Shown: positions 1 to 12,025 of the stretch, one piece after another
Layout of the letters: every line of letters starts with the position of its first letter
Position numbering within the stretch: position 1 is the first letter of the stretch
DNA from: Megamerina dolium
Lineage: Eukaryota > Arthropoda > Insecta > Diptera > Megamerinidae
Length of the DNA stretch: 64,000 nucleotides
Direction: 5' to 3'
NCBI GenBank assembly: GCA_963854835.1
Contig: OY978525.1
Location: 56,914,855 to 56,978,854 of the forward strand
Position numbers and translations under genes: made by a program
Notes under the pieces: generated by a model
What the model was told of the DNA's origin: nothing
Databases searched by the model: none
The model's input: the letters and a program-made list of their open reading frames with translations, nothing else

Positions 1-1080
1 GAGCTTACACAAATAATCCCGAGACCATCGCCTCCAGAATTCCCCTTTAAGATGACTGATAATCTTAAATCTGGTCAAGAGGTTGAAGTTTGTTGATGTG
101 GCCCTTGAATCGACCTTTGCGTTTAATGGTTCTAATATAAGAAAGTGGCCAGGAGTTAGGGAAGCAAAGTCATTTGGGTCTTCCGAGAGTGGGCAAATTG
201 GTCTTAAATTAAGAATGCCTCTACCACTGCACTCCTTTACAATTGATTCTCGTAATTTAATGGAGTGAATTGTTTCATTAGGCTCTGTTAGTTGATTTTT
301 GGCAGAGTGACCTCTTCGGCTTATAAAAAGTTTAATGCACCAAGAAAAGCATTCATCGCCAGGTCACTGACTAACTCCAAATGAACAGCTTTTGTTGCAA
401 AGCATCAATATACTGCTATATAGGCTTTCTGTGGTTTTTTTTCCTCTGATCTTAAAGTTACGCTTGAATTGATGAATATTCTTGCTGGCGTGACCCTTGT
501 TGACGGGAGGTTGCCCATAATTTGACCAAATAGTTTTGGTTTGGCCTTGATACATCTTACACAATTTTGAACAATTGAGCGTGGATTTTTCTTTTATTGG
601 CCAAAATCTCTGTCTTGCATAAGCTAATAAGGCTTGTCCTCAGCAATAATGATTTTGTTTATGGATAATCTGCATCAATAACTTTGTAATGGGGTTGTTG
701 TACGGTATTAACATTAGGTGTTTGGCATCGGATGTAAGCTTGGATGCTTGTAATCGCCCTCCAACTCGAATAATGACATTCGTGTCCAAAATGGGGAAAG
801 ATTGCCGATAGCACTGTTCTTGCTAACATTATTGTGTTTCTCGAGGTGTTTGAGATCTACTTCAAAGTTTCATTGTCCGAACAATTACTATAACAAAATT
901 TTCTAATTCGTCTACGGTTAAGGTAATCTCTGACTGTGTTGAATGCTTTCTGGTATTGTTGATGACTATGAGTATGTAGTCTGTGACTCGTTACAATGTT
1001 TTGAATGAGCCATTATGTCGAATGTTGTAAATTATGCTTCTTTCAGTCCTTGCGTACTGCTATTGCTTTTTAATATGGCT
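1..1080 (-). pseudogene. BEL/Pao integrase remnant (left arm)
   Basis: Mirror copy of the integrase region described at 7700-9010, cut by the window start. Reading on the minus strand it holds the zinc-binding region, the central catalytic region and the start of the C-terminal DUF5641-type region. It is broken by stops and frameshifts and cannot encode a working integrase. Confidence 0.75.
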
Positions 1081-1089
1081 GTGGCCAAG

Positions 1090-1954
1090 AGTCTCCTTGA
1101 CGATGCAGAAGTAGTTGCCCATAAATCTATAGGTTACAGACTGCTAGTCTCTTTGGTGAAAACCCCTGTGATAACACATCAGCGGGATTGTGTTCTGAGC
1201 TTACATGACGCCAATGTTCAACAATGGAATTTTCCTGGATGACAGATACACGATTTGCTACAAACGTTTGGTACGATGATGAAGGTGAATTTAACCATGA
1301 CAACAGGATCTGTGAATCAGTCCAGAACTACGTAGGCACATCTAATTTTAGGTTTTTTTTTACCCTCGCGGTCAGTTAAGCACCTAATACCAAAGCATAG
1401 AGTTCAAAACGAGGAAGGATTTGTCGCTTTAACGGTGCCACTCGTGACTTTGCACACAACAGCCTTACAATTACTCGCCCTTCCTTCAATACTGATCTGA
1501 TGTAGACCGAAGCACCATATACCTTTTGTGAAGAATCAGAGAATGCGTGAAGTTGAATTGTCTTTGGGATGTCTCCATTAAATATGTGACGCGAAAATTT
1601 TAAATCATCCAGTTCATTTAGGTTGCTGTGGAACTTTACCCACCTTGTATACAATTCAGCTGGTAAGGCGTCATCCCAACTTATTTTTAATTGCCAAAGT
1701 TCCCTGACAAACATCTGGGCTGATACTATGACTCCTGCAACAATTTCCAAAGGATCGAAAAGTGTGGCTAAATCTGAAGTAATATATCGCTTTGTGACTA
1801 CCTTTTTGGGTTTAGTCATAATAATCCCAACTTTTTAATTGAATCGTTGTTGGTGTTGGTGAAGTTTAACTTTACTGCTTGGTCGTCTCGAAGAATGTTT
1901 TACAGCAGTTGTGGATGATTTGCACACCATTTGCGTAAGTTGAAACCATGCTTT
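1090..1954 (-). pseudogene. BEL/Pao RT thumb and RNase H remnant (left arm)
   Basis: Mirror copy of 6826-7690. The longest open stretch is 1376-1819, 147 aa, with the BEL/Pao signature of the RT-RNase H junction (SDLATLFDPLEIVAG, LHAFSDSS, AKSRVAPLKRQILPRFELY). The catalytic YVDD part of the reverse transcriptase is absent. Confidence 0.8.
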
Positions 1955-2885
1955 TTTAAGACGTATATGAGTTGCTGTTGTATTCACTAAGCGACAAGTT
2001 TCCAATAGTTTCAATAGTTTCCAAGCAGTTGTGTAATTTTCAGCTGTGGCTGAAAGGTGGCTGATCAATTTTTATGCTTCCCCTCCCACGTTAGATTTGA
2101 GGTATCGCATCTTTTGTATAGGAGGAAGTTGTAGCTTGTCGACTAACTGCGAGAACAAATCAAAAAATGTTCACCACTTTAGGTAATCTCCATTAAATTT
2201 TGGAAGAGTAATTTTAGGCAGTGGTAGATTACTATTTCGTGCAGATCCGAAGTTTTGTGGTTTATTATTGGACGTCAAAGCAAAATTGTTCATTATCATT
2301 ACTTCAAGATTATTGTATGAGTCAATGTCGTATCCCTCCTTTTTGAACCGGTTCCCATATTGTGAAATTCAGATCTTAAATCTGACTTCAAAGTGTTTCT
2401 TTTAGCTTCATATTCGCAGCAGTCGGATCATGAATGAGTAATCGTTTCAGCGATTGCATCATCACAATTTCTCTTCTAACCGAAGGAATTGTTGAGAAAA
2501 GAGATGCTGTTATGTCGCTGTTGGCATATGTGCACATGTGTATGACACAGTGGACTTTTCGACTGCTGGATTATTTGAAGTTTCCAACATGGCGGATTCA
2601 AATATTTCTCGGTACTTTAATGTAAGATCCGATATTTGGTCGTAGTAATAATAACAATAATCTTCGGTGAAGTATTGGTGGTCTATTGCAGTGGTATCGC
2701 GACACCATAACTTGTTATCGGTGGTGTCGAATTCTAATGATGCCATATCCAACCTTCTGAGCCGTTTCTCATAGTACACGATTGTCTTTCTGGAGGCTCA
2801 ATCGTTTTTGACGTTATGGATAATGCTCCCTAAAAGTTCACCAGTTGTGCGCTGGCATTCTGTCAATTGGATGAATGAAGTCATA
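1955..2885 (-). pseudogene. BEL/Pao gag remnant (left arm)
   Basis: Mirror copy of 5895-6825. It carries a DUF1759-type BEL gag core (LPKFNGDYLKW) interrupted by stop codons. No intact reading frame remains. Confidence 0.7.
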
Positions 2886-3005
2886 TACGAGTCTTTTTTA
2901 GAAGTTGCTATTTTTGAGATTATTGTTGAGTACGTTGATCAGTGAAGTTGAAGTCTTACATTTTGACGTCGTTACGTTACGTTGCGTTATTTAGGAGCCA
3001 AAATG

Positions 3006-3298
3006 TGTTGATACCAAAGTCAAAATCAAATTGTTAAATTTTCTGTGAGTGGACGTCGTATATGGCGATTACGTATTGTTCGAATGTTGCACGTTGTTGA
3101 CACTAGCCTCATGCTAGTCCCAATTCCAAGATTGCTGGTTGTTCACGGATCACACTAGTCTTGCGTGATTTTCAAGAAAATAAACGTGTTGTGTGCTTTC
3201 GATGATACTTTGCGTCCTTCAGAATAACTTCAGGCAGCTACATATTCCCGGCGGATACACATACTCAGGATCACGTCGGGGTGTCCAAAATGTTAACA
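3006..3298 (-). repeat. BEL/Pao LTR, left arm
   Basis: Mirror copy of the 293-bp LTR at 5482-5774. On the minus strand it begins TGTTAACA and ends TATCAACA, followed by a TGGCTCC primer-binding-site-like sequence. It lies directly against the hAT fragment. Confidence 0.55.
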
Positions 3299-3801
3299 AA
3301 TGTTAGCGATGCAAACACAAGCATTTCACTCGGAATGCTCTAGACTTCATAACTTTTCGTAGAAAGTAAACACACGCTTTTGAACCTGGATTACTTATGT
3401 CAAGAACAGAATGCAAACACAGCCACTTAAACTTGGATTGCGTGGTTGAACAACTTAATGAAATGTTGTAGTTCAATTGATTTAAGTGCGTAATGAATGC
3501 TTAAACAGTATGTCTTCCTTCTTCAGAAGTTTGTTTCCATCCGTAGGTTCGCATAGGCTTAATATATGAGCACAGCATCGTAAATGATCAGGAAGCAAAT
3601 TAATATTTACTGGATTGTATACATTTGACGATTCATCTTCTTCAACATCTGATTCAGAAGTGACTTCAGAGAGGATGAGAGTCAAGAATAACTTCATCAG
3701 CAATAGTAATATTATTTAGCTTCAAACAGTTTAAATGCTTTTATGAAATTACTGCCATTGTCTGTCACCGACGCTACGATTTTAACCGCATAGAGGTCAA
3801 A
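3299..3801 (-). pseudogene. hAT transposase fragment (left arm)
   Basis: Mirror copy of 4979-5481. The longest open stretch (3482-3703) contains LPDHLRCCAHILSLCEPTD, which matches the LPxHxRCaaHxLNL segment of BED-type hAT transposases. It is truncated at the TA tract on one side and by the BEL LTR on the other. Confidence 0.65.
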
Positions 3802-3805
3802 TACA

Positions 3806-3807
<2 letters not shown>

Positions 3808-3881
<74 letters not shown>

Positions 3882-3882
3882 C

Positions 3883-3927
<45 letters not shown>
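3808..3927. repeat. (TA)n microsatellite
   Basis: About 120 bp of TA dinucleotides with scattered CATA interruptions, between the left hAT fragment and the left SINE. The matching tract in the other arm (4900-4978) is shorter. Confidence 0.95.
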
Positions 3928-4534
<607 letters not shown>

Positions 4535-4535
<1 letters not shown>

Positions 4536-4895
4536 CGGGTGCCGTAGCTCAGTGGTTAGTGTGTTGGCCTTCTGATCTGTAGGTCGTGGTTCAATCCCCG
4601 GCTGATGCATAACAAATTTAATATCGATAAGATTTTTCTTTCGAATGGTACCCACCTGTCGGCAAGCAATTGGCAATTCTTCCGACAGTAACAACTTGCC
4701 ATGAAAAAGCTTCTAAAAGAACTCTGTGACAAAGCTCAGAAAAAGTGATGTCACAAGTGTTCTGCCGTTCGGAACCGGCTAAAATAAGTAGGTCCCTTCT
4801 AATACTGTCCAAAATTTAAGACGCACAACAGTAATGGAAGAGAAGCTCGGCCAATGAGCCCTTTGGGGCTTTAAGTGCCACATATTTATTTTATT

Positions 4896-4899
<4 letters not shown>
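4535..4899 (+). mobile_element. tRNA-derived SINE, right copy
   Basis: The copy is about 360 bp. The first 70 bp resemble a tRNA gene, with an A box TAGCTCAGTGG and a B box GGTTCAATCCC. The rest is a non-tRNA body ending in an A/T-rich tail (TTTATTTTATTTTTT). A related, more decayed copy lies at 59934-60233, so this is a family rather than a tRNA gene. The 3-prime acceptor half does not close a tRNA cloverleaf. SINEs have no protein and depend on a LINE for retrotransposition; I cannot say which one here. Confidence 0.8.
4545..4598 (+). promoter_or_regulatory. RNA polymerase III internal promoter of the SINE
   Basis: A box TAGCTCAGTGG is at 4545-4555 and B box GGTTCAATCCC at 4588-4598. Spacing of about 32 bp between boxes is normal for a tRNA-type promoter. 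The mirror copy has the same boxes on the minus strand. Confidence 0.75.
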
Positions 4900-4975
<76 letters not shown>

Positions 4976-4978
4976 GTA
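4900..4978. repeat. (TA)n microsatellite
   Basis: About 79 bp of TA between the right SINE and the right hAT fragment. It is shorter than its mirror tract at 3808-3927, the largest length difference between the P1 arms. Confidence 0.95.
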
Positions 4979-5481
4979 TTTGACCTCGATGCGGTTAAAA
5001 TCGTAGCGTCGGTGACAGACAATGGCAGTAATTTCATAAAAGCATTTAAACTGTTTGAAGCTAAATAATATTACTATTGCTGATGAAGTTATTCTTGACT
5101 CTCATCCTCTCTGAAGTCACTTCTGAATCAGATGTTGAAGAAGATGAATCGTCAAATGTATACAATCCAGTAAATATTAATTTGCTTCCTGATCATTTAC
5201 GATGCTGTGCTCATATATTAAGCCTATGCGAACCTACGGATGGAAACAAACTTCTGAAGAAGGAAGACATACTGTTTAAGCATTCATTACGCACTTAAAT
5301 CAATTGAACTACAACATTTCATTAAGTTGTTCAACCACGCAATCCAAGTTTAAGTGGCTGTGTTTGCATTCTGTTCTTGACATAAGTAATCCAGGTTCAA
5401 AAGCGTGTGTTTACTTTCTACGAAAAGTTATGAAGTCTAGAGCATTCCGAGTGAAATGCTTGTGTTTGCATCGCTAACATT
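4979..5481 (+). pseudogene. hAT transposase fragment (right arm)
   Basis: Translation starts [19 protein letters not shown], the segment just before and including the TDNxxNFxKAF signature of BED-finger hAT transposases, and continues through LPDHLRCCAHILSLCEPTD (in the open stretch 5077-5298). A stop and an in-frame acidic stretch follow the first block. The fragment is cut on the left by the TA tract and on the right by the BEL LTR, so the BEL element appears to have inserted into an older hAT copy. The fragment at 59036-59560 is from a closely related hAT and overlaps this one only at FDLDA. Confidence 0.7.
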
Positions 5482-5774
5482 TGTTAACATTTTGGACACC
5501 CCGACGTGATCCTGAGTATGTGTATCCGCCGCGAATATGTAGCTGCCTGAAGTTATTCTGAAGGACGCAAAGTATCATCGAAAGCACACAACACGTTTAT
5601 TTTCTTGAAAATCACGCAAGACTAGTGTGATCCGTGAACAACCAGCAATCTTGGAATTGGGACTAGCATGAGGCTAGTGTCAACAACGTGCAACATTCGA
5701 ACAATACGTAATCGCCATATACGACGTCCACTCACAGAAAATTTAACAATTTGATTTTGACTTTGGTATCAACA
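5482..5774 (+). repeat. BEL/Pao 5-prime LTR
   Basis: The 293-bp stretch starts TGTTAACA and ends TATCAACA, giving the usual TG...CA ends and a short inverted terminal match. TGGCTCCTAAATAAC follows within six bases as a possible primer binding site, and gag-like coding sequence comes after. The boundary is inferred because no second LTR is present to compare. Confidence 0.5.
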
Positions 5775-5894
5775 CATTTTGGCTCCTAAATAACGCAACG
5801 TAACGTAACGACGTCAAAATGTAAGACTTCAACTTCACTGATCAACGTACTCAACAATAATCTCAAAAATAGCAACTTCTAAAAAAGACTCGTA

Positions 5895-6825
5895 TATGAC
5901 TTCATTCATCCAATTGACAGAATGCCAGCGCACAACTGGTGAACTTTTAGGGAGCATTATCCATAACGTCAAAAACGATTGAGCCTCCAGAAAGACAATC
6001 GTGTACTATGAGAAACGGCTCAGAAGGTTGGATATGGCATCATTAGAATTCGACACCACCGATAACAAGTTATGGTGTCGCGATACCACTGCAATAGACC
6101 ACCAATACTTCACCGAAGATTATTGTTATTATTACTACGACCAAATATCGGATCTTACATTAAAGTACCGAGAAATATTTGAATCCGCCATGTTGGAAAC
6201 TTCAAATAATCCAGCAGTCGAAAAGTCCACTGTGTCATACACATGTGCACATATGCCAACAGCGACATAACAGCATCTCTTTTCTCAACAATTCCTTCGG
6301 TTAGAAGAGAAATTGTGATGATGCAATCGCTGAAACGATTACTCATTCATGATCCGACTGCTGCGAATATGAAGCTAAAAGAAACACTTTGAAGTCAGAT
6401 TTAAGATCTGAATTTCACAATATGGGAACCGGTTCAAAAAGGAGGGATACGACATTGACTCATACAATAATCTTGAAGTAATGATAATGAACAATTTTGC
6501 TTTGACGTCCAATAATAAACCACAAAACTTCGGATCTGCACGAAATAGTAATCTACCACTGCCTAAAATTACTCTTCCAAAATTTAATGGAGATTACCTA
6601 AAGTGGTGAACATTTTTTGATTTGTTCTCGCAGTTAGTCGACAAGCTACAACTTCCTCCTATACAAAAGATGCGATACCTCAAATCTAACGTGGGAGGGG
6701 AAGCATAAAAATTGATCAGCCACCTTTCAGCCACAGCTGAAAATTACACAACTGCTTGGAAACTATTGAAACTATTGGAAACTTGTCGCTTAGTGAATAC
6801 AACAGCAACTCATATACGTCTTAAA
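5895..6825 (+). pseudogene. BEL/Pao gag remnant
   Basis: Translation includes an N-terminal helical stretch (open 6001-6270, 89 aa) and then LPKITLPKFNGDYLKW, stop, TFFDLFSQLVDKL and IQKMRYLKSNVGGEA, the DUF1759 core typical of BEL/Pao gag. Another open stretch (6712-6945) starts ISHLSATAENYTTAWKLL, also DUF1759. Stops occur at the W after LPKFNGDYLKW and after GGEA. After about residue LLETC the sequence jumps into the RT thumb at about 6826, so protease and most of the RT are deleted. Gag would form the particle that packages element RNA; this copy cannot. Confidence 0.75.
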
Positions 6826-7690
6826 AAAGCATGGTTTCAACTTACGCAAATGGTGTGCAAATCATCCACAACTGCTGTAAAACATTCTTCGAGACGACCA
6901 AGCAGTAAAGTTAAACTTCACCAACACCAACAACGATTCAATTAAAAAGTTGGGATTATTATGACTAAACCCAAAAAGGTAGTCACAAAGCGATATATTA
7001 CTTCAGATTTAGCCACACTTTTCGATCCTTTGGAAATTGTTGCAGGAGTCATAGTATCAGCCCAGATGTTTGTCAGGGAACTTTGGCAATTAAAAATAAG
7101 TTGGGATGACGCCTTACCAGCTGAATTGTATACAAGGTGGGTAAAGTTCCACAGCAACCTAAATGAACTGGATGATTTAAAATTTTCGCGTCACATATTT
7201 AATGGAGACATCCCAAAGACAATTCAACTTCACGCATTCTCTGATTCTTCACAAAAGGTATATGGTGCTTCGGTCTACATCAGATCAGTATTGAAGGAAG
7301 GGCGAGTAATTGTAAGGCTGTTGTGTGCAAAGTCACGAGTGGCACCGTTAAAGCGACAAATCCTTCCTCGTTTTGAACTCTATGCTTTGGTATTAGGTGC
7401 TTAACTGACCGCGAGGGTAAAAAAAAACCTAAAATTAGATGTGCCTACGTAGTTCTGGACTGATTCACAGATCCTGTTGTCATGGTTAAATTCACCTTCA
7501 TCATCGTACCAAACGTTTGTAGCAAATCGTGTATCTGTCATCCAGGAAAATTCCATTGTTGAACATTGGCGTCATGTAAGCTCAGAACACAATCCCGCTG
7601 ATGTGTTATCACAGGGGTTTTCACCAAAGAGACTAGCAGTCTGTAACCTATAGATTTATGGGCAACTACTTCTGCATCGTCAAGGAGACT
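6826..7690 (+). pseudogene. BEL/Pao RT thumb and RNase H remnant
   Basis: Starts with FNLRKWCANHPQL, the conserved BEL/Pao RT thumb segment, then the 147-aa open stretch 6961-7404 with SDLATLFDPLEIVAG, LHAFSDSS and AKSRVAPLKRQILPRFELY. After a stop at 7404 it continues in frame-shifted form as TDSQILLSWLNSP and WRHVSSEHNPADVLSQGF, the RNase H end. The RT palm with its catalytic aspartates is absent, so this could not make cDNA. It matches Pfam Peptidase_A17/BEL RNase H by memory of the motif; a profile search would confirm. Confidence 0.8.
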
Positions 7691-7699
7691 CTTGGCCAC

Positions 7700-9010
7700 A
7701 GCCATATTAAAAAGCAATAGCAGTACGCAAGGACTGAAAGAAGCATAATTTACAACATTCGACATAATGGCTCATTCAAAACATTGTAACGAGTCACAGA
7801 CTACATACTCATAGTCATCAACAATACCAGAAAGCATTCAACACAGTCAGAGATTACCTTAACCGTAGACGAATTAGAAAATTTTGTTATAGTAATTGTT
7901 CGGACAATGAAACTTTGAAGTAGATCTCAAACACCTCGAGAAACACAATAATGTTAGCAAGAACAGTGCTATCGGCAATCTTTCCCCATTTTGGACACGA
8001 ATGTCATTATTCGAGTTGGAGGGCGATTACAAGCATCCAAGCTTACATCCGATGCCAAACACCTAATGTTAATACCGTACAACAACCCCATTACAAAGTT
8101 ATTGATGCAGATTATCCATAAACAAAATCATTATTGCTGAGGACAAGCCTTATTAGCTTATGCAAGACAGAGATTTTGGCCAATAAAAGAAAAATCCACG
8201 CTCAATTGTTCAAAATTGTGTAAGATGTATCAAGGCCAAACCAAAACTATTTGGTCAAATTATGGGCAACCTCCCGTCAACAAGGGTCACGCCAGCAAGA
8301 ATATTCATCAATTCAAGCGTAACTTTAAGATCAGAGGAAAAAAAACCACAGAAAGCCTATATAGCAGTATATTGATGCTTTGCAACAAAAGCTGTTCATT
8401 TGGAGTTAGTCAGTGACCTGGCGATGAATGCTTTTCTTGGTGCATTAAACTTTTTATAAGCCGAAGAGGTCACTCTGCCAAAAATCAACTAACAGAGCCT
8501 AATGAAACAATTCACTCCATTAAATTACGAGAATCAATTGTAAAGGAGTGCAGTGGTAGAGGCATTCTTAATTTAAGACCAATTTGCCCACTCTCGGAAG
8601 ACCCAAATGACTTTGCTTCCCTAACTCCTGGCCACTTTCTTATATTAGAACCATTAAACGCAAAGGTCGATTCAAGGGCCACATCAACAAACTTCAACCT
8701 CTTGACCAGATTTAAGATTATCAGTCATCTTAAAGGGGAATTCTGGAGGCGATGGTCTCGGGATTATTTGTGTAAGCTCCAATTGAGAAATAAATGGAAA
8801 AACAAGCAGTTCAATATCAGCATTGGTGACATGGTGATCATCAAAAATGGCAATACTGCAATACTCAAGTGGCCATTAAGACGAATTACAAACGTCTCTA
8901 AGGAGATGATGGAATAGTAAACGCAGTTGACTTAAAAACAGCAAATGGTAATTGCACGAGGCCATTTCATAGGTTAGCACTATTGCCAATCAAAGCAGAA
9001 GATGAGATCA
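7700..9010 (+). pseudogene. BEL/Pao integrase remnant
   Basis: Pieces in several frames follow the BEL/Pao integrase in order: VIIRVGGRLQASKL, H-rich zinc-binding segment ALLAYARQRFWPI, CVKCFRAKP-like CxxC, the catalytic-core segment TKAVHLELVSDLAMNAFLGA, LTPGHFLILEPLNA, and the DUF5641-type tail (open 8702-8917: HLKGEFWRRWSRDYLCKLQ, SIGDMVIIKNGN). It ends with RPFHRLALLPIKAEDE near 9000. Several frameshifts and stops make it non-functional. The palindrome P1 ends inside this gene at 8779, after which only the right copy continues. Confidence 0.75.
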
Positions 9011-9074
9011 TCGAGAATGAAAAGCAGCCTCAGATTTCTCCGGATCACAACTTGGCATCCACTTTGAAGGCATA

Positions 9075-9785
9075 GGAAGCCATTTCATCTGCTGACTGGA
9101 ATTTAATCGTATACTACGATTTGACACCTTATTGGTTGAGGTGGGGTCATTGCTCAACAGAACAAGCACTCTGCATCGACTATGTCAAGAAATGAAACAA
9201 AACGGCACCTGTAGCCAATTAACTAACAATTTTGCACGACTACATTAAGAGTTGCGTTTGGATGACAAGCTATTTACAGGCAGTCGTGTCAGAAGAGGAG
9301 CAATGAATTTCGTTCGCGGCGTCACACATTCACTATTTGTAGTGCTCGATTCTGAGTACTTCAAGATGTCAAAAATGATAGAAAGCCTTAAGGAATATGA
9401 ATTCAACTTGTTGCACTTACTCAAAAATCAAACATCCATTATCGATTCTACAATAAACATAATCAAGCAGGAGCAAATAACAGCTAAAACAATTTTTTAC
9501 CAAATTAACAACCAAATCACTTAAGTTTGGAACCAAATAAACCGTGAAGATCATCAATTAGAGCTACTACATCTGTTTAATGCGTTGTCCATGCAACTAA
9601 CTTTAATGATAACTGAACTTCATTCATACTGGATGTGCTGACAGACACTCACCATGGCAAACTCCATCCTTTGCTGTTAACCCTTTATCAGCTACAGACA
9701 GAACTTGAAAGAATTATACTGCATCTGCCAACATCCCTGCAACTTCTTGTAACCCAAGACGATCTATTGCAGTTACATTAATTAA
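9075..9785 (+). pseudogene. env-like remnant downstream of the BEL integrase
   Basis: The open stretch 9252-9524 (90 aa) contains a basic RVRRG cleavage-like site followed directly by a hydrophobic AMNFVRGVTHSLF segment and a long heptad-like helix, the layout of insect F-type env proteins seen in errantiviruses and roo-like BEL elements. Upstream (about 9100-9250) an env-like region is broken by stops, and the downstream part to about 9785 is also broken. No intact start, signal peptide or membrane anchor is visible. It is an old, non-functional copy. Confidence 0.55.
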
Positions 9786-9820
9786 TGACGGTAAAGGGCG
9801 GACTCACGCAGGATCACATT

Positions 9821-10300
9821 GGTTTTAGAGGTTGATTGCTAGCGGAGAAATTTAGCTTTAGAGTGTTATAATAACAGATTGCAATAAAAAAAATAAAACA
9901 AAAAAATTAAGTAAATTAAATTGGGTGCCATGGCAATTTGGATTGAATTTTACTATTTGTTTTTTTACTGCTCTTTTTGGGGATGAAGTGTGAAAGAGTT
10001 TTTCTGTTTGAAATAACTCAGCACACAAAGGTTCCTGGCTAAGATGTCATAACCTAAAGGTCGACCATTGTGGTAGTATTCCACGTCTGCTAAAGGTGCC
10101 CCTACTTTCGACTGAAAATGGCGGATCTAGAGAGGAAAACTCGACTAAAAGCCGTAACCCCAGGTGTTATTCGTACCGTGCCTATGGGATGAATGGCACT
10201 ACGTGAGTGTGTCTTTTAACCGTGGCCTCCAGATGCTTGTAATTGCCCTTACCGTGATACCGGGGCACTGTCGCGGCTGACCTTACTTTCCCCTTTACTC
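9821..10300 (+). other. Leader upstream of LOA-1 ORF1 (left arm)
   Basis: No protein-coding sequence seen. An A-rich run at about 9887-9912 is followed by unique-looking sequence. From about 10040 to the ATG at 10301 the sequence is richer in GC and is probably the 5-prime untranslated region of LOA-1. The junction with BEL sequence at 9821 is the outer P2 boundary. Confidence 0.45.
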
Positions 10301-11570
10301 GTGGCAGAGAAAACAAATATATTTAATTCCGAGGCTGAAGTGACTAAATCAAACCAGGTCAATAGTTACCCAATGATTGAAAAGCCCATTACCTTACAGG
10401 TCAGTAGCGACCTCTTGGCTCCTTGTGCCGATACGATCGTAGCACAGGCTATGTCGAAAGACAGTGAAGCAAGTGTTATGAACGTAGACGTGGGCGATGC
10501 GGACATAAGTCCCAATGACAATATCGCCGATCCAACCACGGAAGATGATGACAAACTTTTGTACCCTCCAGTACGTGGCTCAAAAGTTGCAGAGGAAGCG
10601 AAAAGAGTTCGGCTAAGTGGTGCTGCAAAAAAACGTTTCAAATATCTGCCACAGAAAGGGCACAGTATAGATGAAGCGAGAATACTTGCTCGACCGCCTG
10701 CTCTAAAAAGACAAAGGCCGAGCAGTATCACACCGAAGCAAAGCTCTAAAAAGCCATGCTTTGTGGCTAAAATGACTGCCAGAAAGACAACTGTAGGCAC
10801 CGAAACTGAAGGAGAACGGGCAGCAATACCCACTCCGGAGGTGGAAGTTAACACAGCCAAGATGTCTTATAAGGACGCAGCGATCAGTGTTAAGTTATGC
10901 ATCATCCCACCTGACTACCCCAAAACAATATGGACTACAGACCAGCTTAAGTCCATACAAAATTCCATCATGGATGCAATAATAAAGAAGACTGCTGGTG
11001 CTGCAAAGCCCTTCTTCAATAGTTGTACCTTCAAGACAGGGTGGATTGGCATATCATGTGGCAATATAGGCTATAGGGCCTAAGCTACAACCGTGGAAAA
11101 ATACTCAGCTAAAAGTCGTTAAAGAGGCTGACATACCACTCACGTAAATTTACGTCGTGAATGGTATATTTAGCCTCCTGGACCGTCCGAAAGATGGTCT
11201 GCGTGTCAAGGACTGGAGGATGCTCAAAAAAATCCATAAAGGGCCAATAGCGGAAATTACTTTCGCTACTGACACAGTATCTGCCGAAGTCATTAGAAGT
11301 AAGCATTACTGGCTGAACTATGGCTTCGACAATGTCGAATTGCGTCCCAAAAACCAGGGCCCTGCTGAAAACACAAAAGAGGCTACAGTTAGTGCCTCAT
11401 CCTCAGTGACAGTGGCGAACAAAATGCATCAACAATCGGATCTACCACAGTGCTCCATGTCAACAATTACAAACGAGCTACCTGAGTGCTTGAAAAGCGC
11501 TGCACTAAAAGAGCAAACTCAGTGCTCAGATAACGCAGCCATATTAGAGTTACAGCAGTCTACATAAGTC
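10301..11570 (+). pseudogene. LOA-1 ORF1 (gag-like, DUF4780), frameshifted
   Basis: The first open part, 10301-11083 (260 aa), has a low-complexity basic region (residues about 85-160) and then MSYKDAAISVKLCIIPPDYP, typical of ORF1 of LOA-clade elements. After GWIGISCGN a frameshift or deletion near 11083 moves the frame to 11157-11567, where DGLRVKDWRMLKKIHKG and DTVSAEVIRSKHYWLNYGFD continue the DUF4780 domain. ORF1 proteins bind element RNA. No zinc knuckles are seen. It precedes ORF2 on the same strand, as in LOA elements. Assignment rests on motif memory. Confidence 0.7.
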
Positions 11571-11774
11571 TACAACATCAGCTTCTAATGCAGCGCACCA
11601 GAAGGCTACTCAACAAAAGGAAAAGGTGCACGAGGGTATTAGATTGTGCCCTCCACTTCGCGCAGACCGTGTGAAGCACGATCGCCGTGAACACAGGTCT
11701 GCTGAAGAAACAATTCTGCTCGGAAGTAACAGAGGCAAGAAAAGGGCGGCGATTGCCCAAGGAAAGGGGAGATA

Positions 11775-12012
11775 ATGTCCCCACCTGACAGCACCATCAC
11801 AAAATGGAGACAACTGGGATGTCTCCAAATAAACCTCCACCATGCCAAGGCAGCCTCGGATGTATTGGCAAGGAGGTTTAACAACGAACTCTTGGATGTC
11901 GCGTTTATTCAAGAACCATGGGTTAACCAAGGAGCTATTAAGGGACTCCAAACACAAATGGTAAGCTAACAAATGCTAAAAATGTGGTCGGCCCAGAGCG
12001 GCGATGTCAGTT
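11775..12012 (+). pseudogene. LOA-1 ORF2, N-terminal end of the endonuclease
   Basis: The open stretch 11775-11969 reads LGCLQINLHHAKAASDVLAR and LLDVAFIQEPWVNQGAIKGL, the first conserved block (QxN and QEPW) of the apurinic endonuclease of LOA/R1-like elements. About 100 residues that should follow are missing, even after removing the RTE insertion next door, so LOA-1 already carried an internal deletion. Confidence 0.75.
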
Positions 12013-12025
12013 AATAAAAAGCTTA
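12013..12025. repeat. Target site duplication of RTE-1 (left arm), 13 bp
   Basis: AATAAAAAGCTTA occurs here and again at 14250-14262, exactly flanking the RTE. This fixes both element ends. The mirror pair in the right arm is TAAGCTTTTTATT at 29156-29168 and 31394-31406. Confidence 0.9.

Larger units (their letters stand above)
1..3298 (-). mobile_element. BEL/Pao retrotransposon, left-arm copy of P1 (partial)
   Basis: This is the mirror image of 5482-8779. Read on the minus strand it gives one LTR, a gag remnant, the end of the reverse transcriptase with RNase H, and most of the integrase, cut by the window edge inside the integrase C-terminal region. The protease and the catalytic palm of the reverse transcriptase are missing, as in the other arm, so the deletion predates the palindrome. 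Translations of the arms are the same wherever I compared them. Confidence 0.85.
5482..9820 (+). mobile_element. BEL/Pao retrotransposon with env-like remnant (right copy)
   Basis: The order is LTR, primer-binding-site-like TGGCTCC near 5780, gag, RT thumb-RNase H, integrase, env-like region. This is the BEL/Pao order; env-bearing members such as Drosophila roo are known. Protease and the RT palm are deleted and all frames are broken. No second LTR is visible before the P2 boundary at 9821, so the 3-prime end has been lost, probably when P2 formed. Only 5482-8779 is duplicated in the left arm. Confidence 0.8.

Noticed and set aside
4535..4610. A functional tRNA gene
   Set aside because: A and B boxes are present but the acceptor stem does not close and the sequence continues into a repeated body found elsewhere; it is a SINE head.
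10366..10860. 164-aa reverse-strand open frame over LOA-1 ORF1
   Set aside because: Shadow of ORF1 on the opposite strand; the plus strand has the recognisable DUF4780 domain.
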